Positions 30,434 through 42,152 of a DNA stretch of 64,000 nt are shown here, piece by piece. The stretch's first letter is position 1; each line of letters begins with the position of its first letter. The stretch is from assembly GCA_973895155.1 (NCBI GenBank), contig OZ316893.1, forward strand, positions 12,090,001-12,154,000. The letters are read 5' to 3'. Made by a program: the position numbers and the translations under genes. The notes beneath the pieces were generated by a model. The model saw nothing but the letters and a program-made list of their open reading frames with translations. It was not told the DNA's origin and searched no databases. The stretch comes from Marsupella aquatica (lineage: Eukaryota > Marchantiophyta).

Positions 30434-33400
30434 TCACCCAAGTATCAGCTCCAGCTGAGTAGCCTTGTCACTTGGGGTTGGTTTTCCTTTTCTTCAAAAA
30501 GAAGAGAAAAATAAATGGATGAGATGTGGGTGATATGTTCTATGAGTAAGTGAAATGTGCTTTGGGGTTGGTTTGAGTATATCAATTTGCTTTGAGGGGA
30601 CTGCTCAAGATCATGGTTACTCCACTTTTTTTGAGAGTGAGAATTACCTGCGTACAGCATGTACACTAGTGTCCTGTTTTTTTATGTTTTATAGTAACAT
30701 CCTTTTACAGGGTGTGGGCTTAAAAGTCAAGAGAATAAGTACTTTTATCCAAGTTTGAGCGGCCAATATTGGTTTTTGTAGCAGTGGTGACAGAGTATTG
30801 ATATACTTAGAGAGATTGTTCAGTCTTACCATTTTTATACTCTTATTTCTTGCTTCACACTTGGCACCCCTGGAAATTGATGTTGTATAAGGGCTACCAA
30901 GAGACAACTAGAAGACTTTTTACTAGTACGTACTCGTATCATATACTCCAAACTAAGCAAGTAAATCGTAGCATCTTACGTTATATGGTCTGAGACCAAT
31001 GTTGGAGTGCGTTGATTCTCAAACTAATACTCAAAGTAAACTGAAAATTCTCTAACCTCAAAATATGAGAAATCGGATAAGGCATTCTTTTTTGAAAAAC
31101 AAGATTGAAGATATCTCCCAGCCCAAACTGTCATAATCTTGTGGCATGGGGGCAGAATCTCTCATAGCTACAGTTCTAACAACCCAATATGTCGATGCAA
31201 GGATAAGCTTGCAAGGATGCAGTAAGATCTCAGCCTACTTCTTGGAGGCCTAAAAGTATCTCAAAGTTTATCTTGAGTAACATTGCATCTCTTTGAATGC
31301 AAAGTAGGGCCTCTAGACAAATTCTTCTTTGTGACCCTCTTATGCAATTTATTTTCCGAGCTTTAACAGGCTTCTCAGTTTACTACTCAGGAGGCCTGTA
31401 GTTATTTTGTTGTAATGGGGGACTCAATCAAGGGCTTTTGGGTTCTTTGGTCTTCTTGGGGGTTTTCACTAGTTTTCTCCCCTTTCTTAGGTGCTCTGCC
31501 TTTGTGATTCTTTCTTCCCCTTTGACACCTTTTGTTCTTTGGCAGTTTGATATACTAATCTCAATGCCTATTCTTTGAACCTAAATAAAGGTGAGGATAT
31601 TCATGCCATTTTCAGAGACTTGCCCTTTCCCCAATCCTTATTCCCACCTTCCCACACCCCTGAGTCACTGTCTACCTCTAGACGGGAGGCCCTCAAGAGT
31701 AGCTTTGGATGGCAATAATTGTATGCTTAATAGCAAATAGTACCTTAAGGATGTTGTAAGAGGAGGAACATGATTTATGTTGGTCGTCCACAATAGCACC
31801 AAAAAAAGACCCCCAAGGTCTTCCCTGCCCTTACTTTCCCCCTTCGACATGGCCAAAATTCATGCTCTTGTAACACAATTTGTTTGTGAGTGTCAGGTAT
31901 CGAATCCAAGTCTTACAACATGACCTAGTCCACTACATGAAATTTCTGGGAAGATGACGAGAACACACGAATTACTCAACAAGCAAACATAAGCAAATCC
32001 ATCTCTGCACATGCTGTACGAATATAGAGGAGAATTCTGGGAAGGTGACCAGATCAGACATTAAATTCTGGACATGCTGTACAAAACTAGACAGCTTATT
32101 TGCCAGAAACCCTTTGACACGTTTATCACTTGCTTCTTCTTTTCATACTTTGGCATGCATCACTTCTCGAGTCGGAAGGTTAGTAATGACACCCAATCTG
32201 TGGTACAAAACAAAAGCTGCACGAGAGATAAAAAGTCTCATCCAAAAGACATTGATCTGTACATGAGTTTCTAGGAAAGTGTTTGCACTTAGTTTGTCGT
32301 GATTGATTTTCACCTCTCCTTTTCTGCTTAGTAAAAGCTTTGTCCTTACTTCTAATTCTCTTCCAAATTGTTGCTCTTCCCCAACCTCGTGTTGAGGGTT
32401 CGAGAAACTTAATCAAAATGTGTCAATTGTAGCATCAAGGTCTAATTATGACAACTAAGCCATTCTCTTACTAAAACATGTTTAGTAAATATATGATTTC
32501 CAAGGCAAAAACAGACATTCGTAAAGCCTGTTGGACTGTGGTATTTGTTGCGGCTAGTTAATACTCTCCAATGGATGAGGTACCAAGAAAATTATACCCA
32601 AAAAAAATACAAAGATGTAAAACAGGGGTTGAAGGAAACCCATCGACAGAAAACCGGGACACTTGCCTCCTTTTCAAATTACATGTCTCCATTTAGAAAA
32701 CACTTATTGTGAATACAATTAAATTTCAACAAGTTGACTTTGTTTGATGCTTTAGTCTAAATTAGGACTAAAGTGGACATTTACTCTATCATGCACAGTT
32801 GAACCTTATTTTATTTCCTTCTATAAGTCAAGGGAATCGAATTGAATGTTGTCCGTTGTGCAAGCAGTCGTTGCCGGTAGCCGGTCGGTGCAAGTTAGCT
32901 GCGCGTAGAATGCAGTTAAATAAATCAAACGCGCCACTGGTAACATCCAGCAGTCCATGTCCTGGTGGGAGATGGGTGAGAGTGTGGCAAGAGAGGGTGT
33001 GTGTTTGAATCTTGCCTGCTCCGTTTTCCCTTTTAACACAGATCCCCCCAAAAGTGGGGTTCACTAGCACCTAGTGACACTTAAAAAAAAAAATTCATTC
33101 AAAAGAGGAACCGATTGTAGCAGTTTCTGGTCAATGTTCACTTTACTACAAGATAACATTAATTGTAAAACACGTGACTAGTAGAAGTGAGTCTTATTTT
33201 TCTGATGTCATCTTTATTTCTATTGTGGGAGAAGACAAGCATACAATGAAAAAAAGGAGCATGTAAATTGGCGCTACAGTGAAACATTTAAATTGGGACC
33301 GGGGGAGGGAGTATGCTTCCAGCATTTTGACCAGAATGACAGTTATGTTTGATTTCTTTTTGCATAGACGGCATCGCCATCTTAACATAGTCTCACAGAA

Positions 33401-34227
33401 AGTATACCCATTGGGAGTTGGACCTCCAAATTCCCTAGAATGTTGTTCCCAAAATATCCCATTGCATTCAACGTTGTCCTACATGTTTGAATGGACTTTC
33501 GCAATCCACATGGAATCTCAGTTGGTCCCCTCGTTTACTACTGTTTTAGAGTTGAATCTCCAAACTTTCTTTCAGGAAGGAAGGGAAAAAATCCATTAAA
33601 AAAATTAAGAAAAGTGGAATCTCCATTTTCGTTTGTTTTTCTGAGTATTTTCCTACATTTATCCAGTACAGTCTGAGTGATCTCATCTAGGTGAAGTTGG
33701 AAAGTTTTAGATGCTATGGGATCATCTTTTTCCGGCAGTGGTTCTTTGGAAATGCACTATATTTAGGACTCACCCTAATGCCCATGCTTTTGCAGAAGAA
33801 AGGTTCCTTCTCGTGCCCGTCCCTAATCACAAGCACGATCTAAATATAAAAGAGGTCCAGAGAACACAAACACCAAACTCAAAAGAAATGTGCAAAAGGA
33901 AACCCCAAAAACCTAGGAAACAAAAAGGGGAAAAAAACAGTAAAAATGCGTGCCCTATGGTGATGAGCTAACATACTCATAGATGCTATAGTGGGATGAG
34001 ATAATGATCTACATTTAGTGTGATAAAAATCTGCAAGTGGGACGTAGACAGCCCAAACTCACAACCAAAACATGGACTCAAGACTCCGGCTCAGACCATG
34101 TTTCCCTCCAGCAAGGTTGATTGTCTGGCTTAAGTCCGGAGAACATCTATACTGTAAATTGTGGCTCAAAATATACCCTTCAAGACTTCATAGAGTAATG
34201 TCATGGACATAATTTATCCCTTATTAA
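30434..34227. other. Gene-poor stretch with one dispersed-repeat copy at 31551-31680
   Basis: 31551-31680 repeats the motifs CAATGCCTATTCTTTGAACC, TAAATAAAGGTGAG and CATTTTCAGAGACT of the family at 11553-11790. At 32830-33060 a patch with a weak box-B-like string (GTGTTTGAATCTTGCC) could be a decayed SINE but is not convincing. No protein-coding gene is recognisable. Confidence 0.45.
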
Positions 34228-34338
34228 CATATCAAAATGTGGTAATTATGGTGTGCACTCATTGATTTTAAAAAAATAACAAGATTTGTCATGGTATGGA
34301 GTGATGTCATACACTGAAACATGTCATATTTTGATGTG
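34228..34338 (-). mobile_element. 111-bp MITE, copy 2
   Basis: This is the reverse-complement relative of the element at 7988-8097. The ends are CATATCAAAAT and ATTTTGATGTG. The interior contains GGTGTGCACTCATTGATTTT and ATAACAAGATTTGTCATGGTAT. A few substitutions separate the two copies. No coding capacity and no obvious target duplication. Confidence 0.75.
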
Positions 34339-34885
34339 CAACCGGGACCCATAATTTATCCGGGAACAAGTTTTTCTATTATTCACACTATACTTGTGAG
34401 TAAAGTTGGGCATGGGGATTCTAGGTAGAGGGAGCTCTTCTTGGGCATGCTCACAGGCTAGTAATCTAGTAATCTAGTAATACATATACATATAGATAAT
34501 GGTCGAGAATTGCGAGGAAGAGGGTCTGACCCATCAGACTGTAGGATCAGCACCTAGTGATGGACTAAATCAAACTTCTGAAGACACGAATGTCCTATAT
34601 TCTGTTTCTGTCCACGCGGAGCTACTTTTCAGGAGTGTTTCAGCTACAGTAAGTGCGTGTTTCCTTCTGTTCGATCCACACGCGCAGCTGGACTTCATAC
34701 TGGAATGGACCAGTCACTCGTCAATCTACGGGTTGGGGATGCTTTCTGTCTCGGGTGAACAGTCTCACAGAGAATCCTTCTCCATATTTTGTTACATAAT
34801 TCTCCGAGGAAGGTAGGAAACAACTATTACTTTACTGTTACATGGGACAAAGGCCCGGGAAATGATGCTGTCAAGGTTTTGGGCT
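34339..34885. other. Intergenic DNA, nothing recognised
   Basis: A 105-codon open frame at 34499-34816 shows no family resemblance. A short triplet of TAGTAATC repeats occurs at about 34458-34480. Confidence 0.4.
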
Positions 34886-35235
34886 GAACATTTTGAATAT
34901 GCCACTTCATGATTCATGATCCATCCTTGTGTGAATAACCAGACAAGCCCGTTGGCAGACCATAAAATCTTAAGACAAGTAGACGCTAGCATATCTACCA
35001 ATTTTGAGAACTTTAGGCATGCGTGTAAGGTTTACCTTATGGTGACTAGAACATTGAACATTTTGAATGTGCCACTTCATGATTCGTGGCAGGATCCATC
35101 CTTGTGTAAATAACCAGACAAGCCGGTTGGCAGACGATAAAATCTTCAGATAGTAGACGCCAGCATATCTACAGTACCAATTTTGAGAAGTTTAGCCATG
35201 CGTACAACGTTTACCTTATGGTGACTAGAACATTG
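34886..35235. repeat. Tandem duplication of about 170 bp, two copies
   Basis: GAACATTTTGAATATGCCACTTCATGATTC begins copy 1 at 34886 and, with minor changes, copy 2 at 35056. Both continue through ATCCATCCTTGTGT, AATAACCAGACAAGCC, GCATATCTAC and TTTACCTTATGGTGACTAG. The pair lies about 730 bp beyond the stop codon of the DUF1997 gene. No function is evident. Confidence 0.85.
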
Positions 35236-35961
35236 CAGCAGGAACCATTCCACCACAATGACCCAGTATGAAATGAACATGCTCGTCAAACACATTCGTT
35301 GCACCGAAATGGCAAAGATAGATAGATTCTTATTGTTACAAGATATATTCCCTCGCTAAAAAAGCGAGAGCATACATTTCGTGTACAAACAAACAAAACG
35401 CCACCAACCCCAGCGACCTTGTAAAATATTCATTTCGAATGGAGAGTTCCCTCGAGAAAAATAGTGGCCTTGTGTCAGATACACTGACAACTTTAGTGAC
35501 CGCGTGACGCGGTAAATTGCCTTATACAAATAGAACAATACACAATTTTACGGTTTCCTGATCTACCCATGAGTGATACGTATTTCTAATAGATTGCTGA
35601 TAGATACCCCGTCTTGGCAGAGAACAAACTGCTTCCATTTCTTCAAACTCGAATTTTCGTTGGGCAAATTACAACGCAGAGGAACCTGAGACATGCCCAT
35701 TTTGCCTTGATCTGTCCGGCCGAGGGTCTGGAACTCCAGCAAGATATGTTGGAGGTTTGCATTCGATTCATAAAAATTATTTGGGGATCAACTAGATTTT
35801 AACGAGGGTGCCAACCAGCTAAGCAAAAGGTGTCTCGTTTGGTAAACCCTGCTAATCTAATTTAGTGATGCGAATATTGTTTGTAGATCCCCAAATGGGT
35901 AGAAGCTCATTACTAAAGAATTTCATTATAACAATACTACACCGTTGAGAACTGTTTTAAA
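35236..35961. other. Downstream flank of the DUF1997 gene
   Basis: Probably holds the 3' UTR of the minus-strand gene ending at 35962, but no polyadenylation signal could be chosen. No other gene is recognisable. Confidence 0.4.
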
Positions 35962-38505
35962 TCAAAGCTCCCCAGTTCCAACTGGTTTTCTCGACGTATC
36001 TCCAGATGCCCAGGCATTATAATCCTTCTCAAGCTGCATATAACGAGACCACCAGAAATGAGATAATGCAAAGCCCACTCATTGAGGAAATATCATCTGT
36101 TATCTGACTGTTCAGACATCCTCATTGTGAAATAAGCATAGCTGCTATTCTTAGCGATTTTAAGCGTTTTTTTCTTGTAGTTCCGCTCATCAGAGAGTCT
36201 GCGAAATTAGTACTGACAACCTGGTTCGTCATGCATAGAAATCAATAGCTACGCAGAGCAATGGCCGCGACAGGTAACTTGGACACCTATATCAAGATTG
36301 CTGTTACAAAACTAATAAGAGGACGCCTTATCTCATCCACCTTGTTATGTCATCTAGTTTCAATGGAATGCGAGGGGCGATGTCAGTTATACGAACGTAT
36401 GGACTGTCTGACGAGACCAACACCAGCGAAGTCAGGCAATACCAAGCACATATTTAAATACCTGGGATAGGAATCGGGGCACCATAACTCTCAAGACTTG
36501 GCCGAGCACCTGACTTCCAGTTCCCTCAATCATACTTTGCGAAAAAATCCTCATTGCTGCAGGGACGTCCAGCGTAACCTGCCACAGTGATTTTCTGGCC
36601 TGTGAGTTCTACTTTGCTGAATAGTCCATGAGACTGCAAATCTGAAAATGTGAAATAAAAATAATGCATTTTAAGCAAATATAAATGAAACAATCCTCTC
36701 CATACTTCTCCCAAAATGTGAGATTGGAAAGTGCCGCCAAAGGATGAAGCTTTCCCATCAACCCGTTGTATCTCGTGACAGGGAATAAGTACACACACCT
36801 CAATTGTCGTGTCTGAAATGAGCTGCTTTTCGGCCTCTGATTCCTCACTATCTTGCCAAGAAACATTGTTCACCATAGACGCTGCAATCCAATACCAAGC
36901 ATCGGCTCAGCGGGACAACCTCAGAGGAAGGTAGCAGTGAAGCGAATAGGAGGGGCAATTGTAAGTGCTTGCTTCCTACTGTTTGAAGGATTTCACTCAA
37001 GACCACGCGATGAAAACAAAGCACGCAAGCAAGGAGGAGGGTGGAGACAGGCCGATTTCAGATGGTGACACTACCACACCACCTCCCTCCCTCCCACAAA
37101 TACGGATATGAACAAATGACAAACTAATCCGCAGTCATCATGTGAATCATACCTGTGAACTTTTCATTCTGAGCGACCACAAGCGGTGAACCGTCCAGCT
37201 ACATTTCCCAACCGAACACCGTCCACGGAGAATTCAGCATCACAACAAAAACCTCAGGTCTATGAATTCAAACACACTTAGTGCAAGAGTTATTGATTAT
37301 TTGGACATGAACCAATAGGTACATGGGAAGAAAGAGAAGTGTGATAATTCGGAACCCTATTCTCGGATGAAAGCCGCAGCAGGTAAAGATTCCCATACAC
37401 TAGTGCAGCTGCCAATTTCATGCATGTGGAAGAATTTAAGAAAATAAAAAATAACTCGGAACCCCATTCTCGGATGAAAGCCGCAGCAGGTAAAGATTCC
37501 CATACACTAGTGCAGCTGCCAATTTCATGCATGTGGAAGAATTTAAGAAAATTAAAAACGGAAGAATCCCTGACTCACCGTACAGGAAAGAAGCCTAATG
37601 CAGCATCCATTCTTCTGCTCTTCCACCCGCACCAACAGCACAGGCCCAACTTCGAAAGAGAAGAATTTCAGACGAGGAGCGTAACACCGAAATGTATTTT
37701 CATCTACACGCTCAATACGCTCTGCATCCAATACAGAGTATTGGCTGGCAGGCAGGCTCATATACTCGCCTGTACAAAAGACTATATCAGCATAACATTC
37801 ATCACCAGATGCCCTCACGTCCAAAAAATGTCCTCAAACGAATAAATTCGATCAACATTTAGTACAAGCTTTTGTATTACAGAGCCGACAGATAAGATCC
37901 TTCAAATGCGACCTAACGTCCAAGACTTGAACGATTGGGAGCGAAACAGCAGCCAAAAATAAACAACAGCAGCTTCCTTTCCTTGTTCTTCTCTTCGAAC
38001 CCTTTATGTTTATCCACGTGATATTGTCAAGTGGAAATCGAAACCTAACTCTCTGAATTTCAACCAAGAGGAGGACAACGTAAGAACATCCTTTTTCCAA
38101 AGAAGGTGCTGCTATAGCATAGTGGAAGGGAAGAAAATGTGCAGCTAACGAACCCAGAGGCCGCTCTGCTTCCTTAATTAAATGCTTTTCGACCTTCGAA
38201 GCAAGCAGCTTTGCACGTTGTTTTTGACCTTGTCTCTGACTGTTGTCGACCACAGCTCGAACCAACCCACGACGACCACCAGTGCTGCCACCGCCGCCAC
38301 TACTAGCAGAGGTGCTACAGCCACCTGTTGACGAGGACGATCCCAATTGCAACTCTGGCCAAGCACCTTCCCCTCTTGTCGACAATCCCCCCCGTTGTTG
38401 TCTAAAACACGCTGATCTCGACGGTGATCCTCGTCCTGCAGATAATCCTTGCCCTCCTGCCAAACCCGACGCTACTGCCGCTGTTGCATGAAGTGGCAGC
38501 GCCAT
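35962..38505 (-). CDS. DUF1997-family protein, predicted plastid-targeted (six exons)
   Basis: Exons by eye: 38154-38505, 37579-37769, 37153-37198, 36799-36881, 36462-36578 and 35962-36033 (all minus). All five introns are GT-AG and every phase joins, giving 861 bp and 286 residues. The first 90 or so residues are Ala/Ser/Gly/Arg-rich without acidic residues, as in a chloroplast transit peptide. The remainder follows the DUF1997 pattern found in plants and cyanobacteria. It contains SLPASQYSVLDAERIERVD, then LKFFSFEVGPVLLVRV, the micro-exon segment LDGSPLVVAQNEKF, VNNVSW, DTTIEVTLDVPAAM, VLRVMVPRFLSQLEKDYNAW and a final GTGEL. The family has no assigned biochemical role. The ATG at 38505 was chosen because the transit peptide starts there. 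Intron 2 contains a 107-bp tandem duplication. Confidence 0.9.
37346..37557. repeat. Tandem duplication of about 107 bp inside intron 2 of the DUF1997 gene
   Basis: Two adjacent, nearly identical units contain CTCGGATGAAAGCCGCAGCA, GATTCCCATACACTAGTGC and CAATTTCATGCATGTGGAAG. The near identity implies a recent event. The second copy ends about 20 bp from the GTGAGT donor of exon 2, and the splice sites themselves are not duplicated. Confidence 0.9.
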
Positions 38506-39009
38506 CGCTGCAGACCCACAGCAGCTGCCTGCTCGGGATGGGGAGAAGAAGAGACGCAACGAGAGGAGAGACAGAGGAGTTGCGTTATCGTCCAATGGCA
38601 GGAGGAACGAGAGCGGAATCGCAGTGCAAAACAGAAGAACGCGATGAAATGGAATGAGACATGGATCAAACGGAATTACATCTGCGAGGAGAGGCAATTC
38701 AACGAAAAATCCTGGTGCTCAGATTACTCTCTCGACCTCGATAGGGAAAGGACAAGACAACGAGTACAAATCAGAATTCGCATTTGCTGGTCATCGATCG
38801 AGCTGGGCTAGATGTTCTTCGCCACTCCTTCACCTTCGCTTTCGCCTTCGCCCAAGAGCAAGAGCAAGAGCTTGAGCAGGCAGAAGGACGATGAGTCGAT
38901 GATGAGAGCGTTTGCAAGCGAGAGGTTCGTGAACCTCGGAGATACGCTACAGCAATAAAGCAGTGCAAAAGGCACGTCAAATAGATAGCGTAGGGACGAT
39001 CGCAAAAAC
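38506..39009 (-). promoter_or_regulatory. Promoter and 5' leader region of the DUF1997 gene
   Basis: The sequence directly upstream of the start is GC-richer and has alternating purine- and pyrimidine-rich blocks, like a plant 5' leader. The open frame continues upstream of the chosen ATG without an obvious transit-peptide character. No TATA box was identified with confidence. Confidence 0.4.
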
Positions 39010-39490
39010 CAATACTGTGATTTACTACAGTAGTAGATTGCCACTCCTTTGGGGCATTTCATGTAGGGCTTTGGCGTAACATTAGGGGTCTCAAACCTTA
39101 AATTGCCACTGTTTTGGGGGGATTTCAATAGGGTTTTGGCGTAACATTAGGGGTCCCAATCATTAGGGGTCTCAAATGAGAGGTCCCAAAACAATCTACG
39201 TTTGGCATAACAATAGGGGTCCCAATCCTCAAAATTGATTGATGGGCGTTATCTTAGTAGTTCCTAATAACTTAATAGCTACTAGGTTAATGTTAGGACA
39301 GAAAAAGTTCTGGAATGCCAAATTCATGATATTTTATTTTTTGCTGAAAAGATTAGTCTTATCACGGCCATAGTCACTGTAGAGGCGAGTGATGAAACAG
39401 TTACAAAATCCTGTGAAAACTCTGTGGTCCTTTGTTTATAACAAAAAGCCATCATCTGTAACTATGAAACTTTGAGATTCCTAATACATA
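39010..39490. repeat. Dispersed repeat with a short tandem 5' part
   Basis: The unit TTGGCGTAACATTAGGGGTC(T/C)C is repeated three to four times at 39070-39220. It is followed by a unique tail (TTAATAGCTACTAGGTTAATG, CACGGCCATAGTCACTGTAG, CATCATCTGTAACTATGAA). The same tail occurs at 47720-48150, and the tandem part resembles the 119-bp array at 45700-46320 (TACTAGGGGTCTCAAACCTTAA). The class is unknown. Confidence 0.6.
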
Positions 39491-40850
39491 GTTTGCTAGT
39501 GATTTTATTTATTTATCATAATGCCACTGTCTTAGTTTGTAAGTGGGTAAAAACAATTAACCTAGGTTAGCTCATTTGCATCCAATGGCTGTCATCACAC
39601 CCAGTCCTGCAAGCTGAAAGCTTGTCTCCCTCATGTTGACTTTGACAGCCCTAGTAATGGTTAGAACATTAGCTTGGGAGGGCTGAATGGTGACTCTTGT
39701 GAAACCTGGAAAAGAATGTCTAAACAAGTTTTCTGATATTCACATTGATTTATCAATGAACCTATCTGCAAGGGAAAAGATTCTGCTAGAAGCTACTTGG
39801 AACTATCTGTACCTTTAGTTAATTTTGATGAAAAATGGAGACATTAATGAATCTCTAAACATTACTCTATCATGCTCTGTCCACACTTTGCACTTCCAAA
39901 AGTTTTGGAACAACTAACTTTGGCACTCACTACCTCCCTCAAAATCTAATAGAATCTGGTTTTTGGGGGTTCTCTAGAACTACTTGAAAAGATCTCTCGA
40001 ATGAGCATAATATAGTCACATTTCATTGAGAATTGAGGTACCTACAAATTTTCATAGATGACTGTCTTGTTTCTTGCTGCAGTTCAGTCATTTGTGTGAT
40101 ATATAGTGTATAAGAAGAAAATAGGGTTTGGTTGCCGTCCATTCTGCTTGCAAAAATCACAGCTTCAACTCCCACCCCTTTTGGCTGAATTTGTGTTACC
40201 TAAAAAAGCTCTATGTGCATTGTAAACAATTTCTTTTCACCCAATCAATGAAGGTGGGTTCCCAAGATTCTGCGTGAAAATAGTTGGCCCTATCATCCAA
40301 GAATTAGTGCAAATGAGTCGGGTCAGGGCAATATGGGACAGCGAGAAACACATATGTGCCAGGGGTGCATATTTCGTACATCAATGGTCAGGGTAAACAG
40401 CTAATCAAATCCGATGGCTCTGGATCTTTCCCGCCCAAGAGTTTTTTTGTATTGGGACTAAGTACAAAAAAAGACAGGGTCCTTATTACAGTTGTAGATG
40501 GGCAATAATAACCCCTCAAAAATCGAGCTGAAACTCACGGGTTTCTGAGCATTATGTCCCCCATAATGCACTCTAAACAAAACATTACCCTCTAACACAT
40601 TAGAGTTTACGTAGTCAACTGAGGGATCGAACGGTTGAGCGAACCACGCAATCGACTGTAGTCAGCTTTTGCTCGGGCTTCGACTTTCCAGGAGGGGAGA
40701 GCGAGAAGATCCCACAGAGAAGCAAAACGAAAGTAGAGGAGGAAACGATAGGACGAGAAGCTCCGTTTCAGTTCTGTGGTTCTTTCTTTCGGAATTCGGA
40801 ATTGCAATTCTCGATCACGTCCCGGTAACGTTTCCAACTCCGCCGCCAAC
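39491..40850. other. Intergenic DNA and upstream region of the IscA-type gene
   Basis: AT-rich, without recognisable genes up to about 40600. Directly before the start codon at 40851 the sequence becomes richer in G+C, as expected for a promoter and 5' leader. No TATA box could be assigned. Confidence 0.4.
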
Positions 40851-42152
40851 ATGCAGCACCAAGCTCTCGTCGTCGGTGTTTTTGGCTCGGCCTCCGAGAT
40901 GGCGATGCTGCGGCCCCAAAGGGGCGCTGCTACTGCCGCCTTCTCTTCGACTCGCCTTCCCGGTCGCTTCGTGTCGCTCAGGACCCCGCAATCGCTGCGG
41001 TTCAAGAGCTTCCATGTCCGGGCGTTCGATTCAGGCATGTCTCCCCATCTCTGTCGTTCACACTTTCTTGTCACCCTTGAGGTTTGAATCTCTTCCCGAA
41101 CTTGGGGTAAACGAACCCCTAAGGTACATTGAACAATTTCTTTTGCTTAACCTTTCCCGAATCTTCATCGGAGAAATTCACCACTACGTATGGGTGGTTG
41201 TTTTCAAAGAGAAGGGGTGGATTATGAAAGTGGGAATTTGTTAGAGCCAAATTACCCGAGATACTGTGGGTTTTTAGGGTATTCTACGCTGTTCAATTGT
41301 TATCAAGGAAGGAAGATTGAGGACGTCCACGTTGTGTGAACTTTTTTGCTACAGCGATTGCTTCTCCGGAGAAGATGGCACCCGCAATTACGCTTTCAGA
41401 AAAAGCTACGACGCATTTGAGGAAGCTCAAGGCAGAGAATGATGCCCTCTGCTTACGAATTGGAGTCAGGCAAGGTGGCTGCTCTGGCATGTCTTATATC
41501 ATGGACTTTGAAGATCAGTCCAAAGTCCGTGCTGACGATTCGATAATTGAGGCCGACGGTATCAAATTGGGTATGTCTCGATCTATCTTCACTGTATTTT
41601 GTGTCATCTGTCAGTTTGCTTGAGGCAGAAAGTGGATTCTTGCAACACGCCACGTCAATTATGGAGTGACAATTTTTTGTTTCCTCCCTGTTTTGGGGGT
41701 TTCTTTTGCTGTGAACAATCTAGTCACTACCTGATACACGACTTGTGGCCCAGTCGTTTGGTTCTGCTATGTTTGAAGGTATTGTCAGGCCACATGACCA
41801 CTAGCTATAATTGTGCTCCTCCATGGGCATCAGTAGCTGTTCCCCATTTGCAAGCTATGCGACTTCATGTCAATTTGCTTGAACAGGATGTGATTGATCC
41901 CTCTATCTTTCTTTTAGGTCTAGCTGACAGTACGATATTAGGAGCTGAAAGTATTTGGGATATGGATTGTGTTTTCATCGAAAAACTAACTCTTGAGGCT
42001 CTTGTGGGTTTTCAGTTTGTGATCCGAAAAGTTTGCTCTTCCTTTTTGGAATGCAACTGGACTACAGTGACGCCTTGATTGGAGGGGGATTTTCGTTCAA
42101 CAACCCAAACGCAACCTCATCTTGTGGATGTGGGAAGTCATTCGCAGCCTGA
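40851..42152 (+). CDS. CPISCA: Plastid A-type iron-sulfur carrier protein (CpIscA/SufA-like), three exons
   Basis: Exons 40851-41034, 41355-41570 and 42016-42152 join in phase to 537 bp, 178 residues, close to the roughly 180 residues of the Arabidopsis plastid protein. Residues 1-65 are Arg/Ser/Ala-rich and poor in acids, fitting a chloroplast transit peptide. The HesB/IscA domain starts at about 70 ([12 protein letters not shown]), continues with [20 protein letters not shown] and ends with [20 protein letters not shown] and CGCGKSF. The three Fe-S ligand cysteines are present: Cys104, Cys170 and Cys172. Such proteins receive and pass on Fe-S clusters in the SUF pathway of the stroma. Intron 1 uses a GC donor (AG/GCATGT), the only nearby choice that keeps phase. 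Intron 2 is GTATGT-AG. Confidence 0.94.

Noticed and set aside
34635-36995. Short similarity (both translate to VSACFLLF) between 34635-34675 and 36960-36995
   Set aside because: About 26 bp only, and the second copy lies in an intron of the DUF1997 gene; not enough to call a repeat family or exon.
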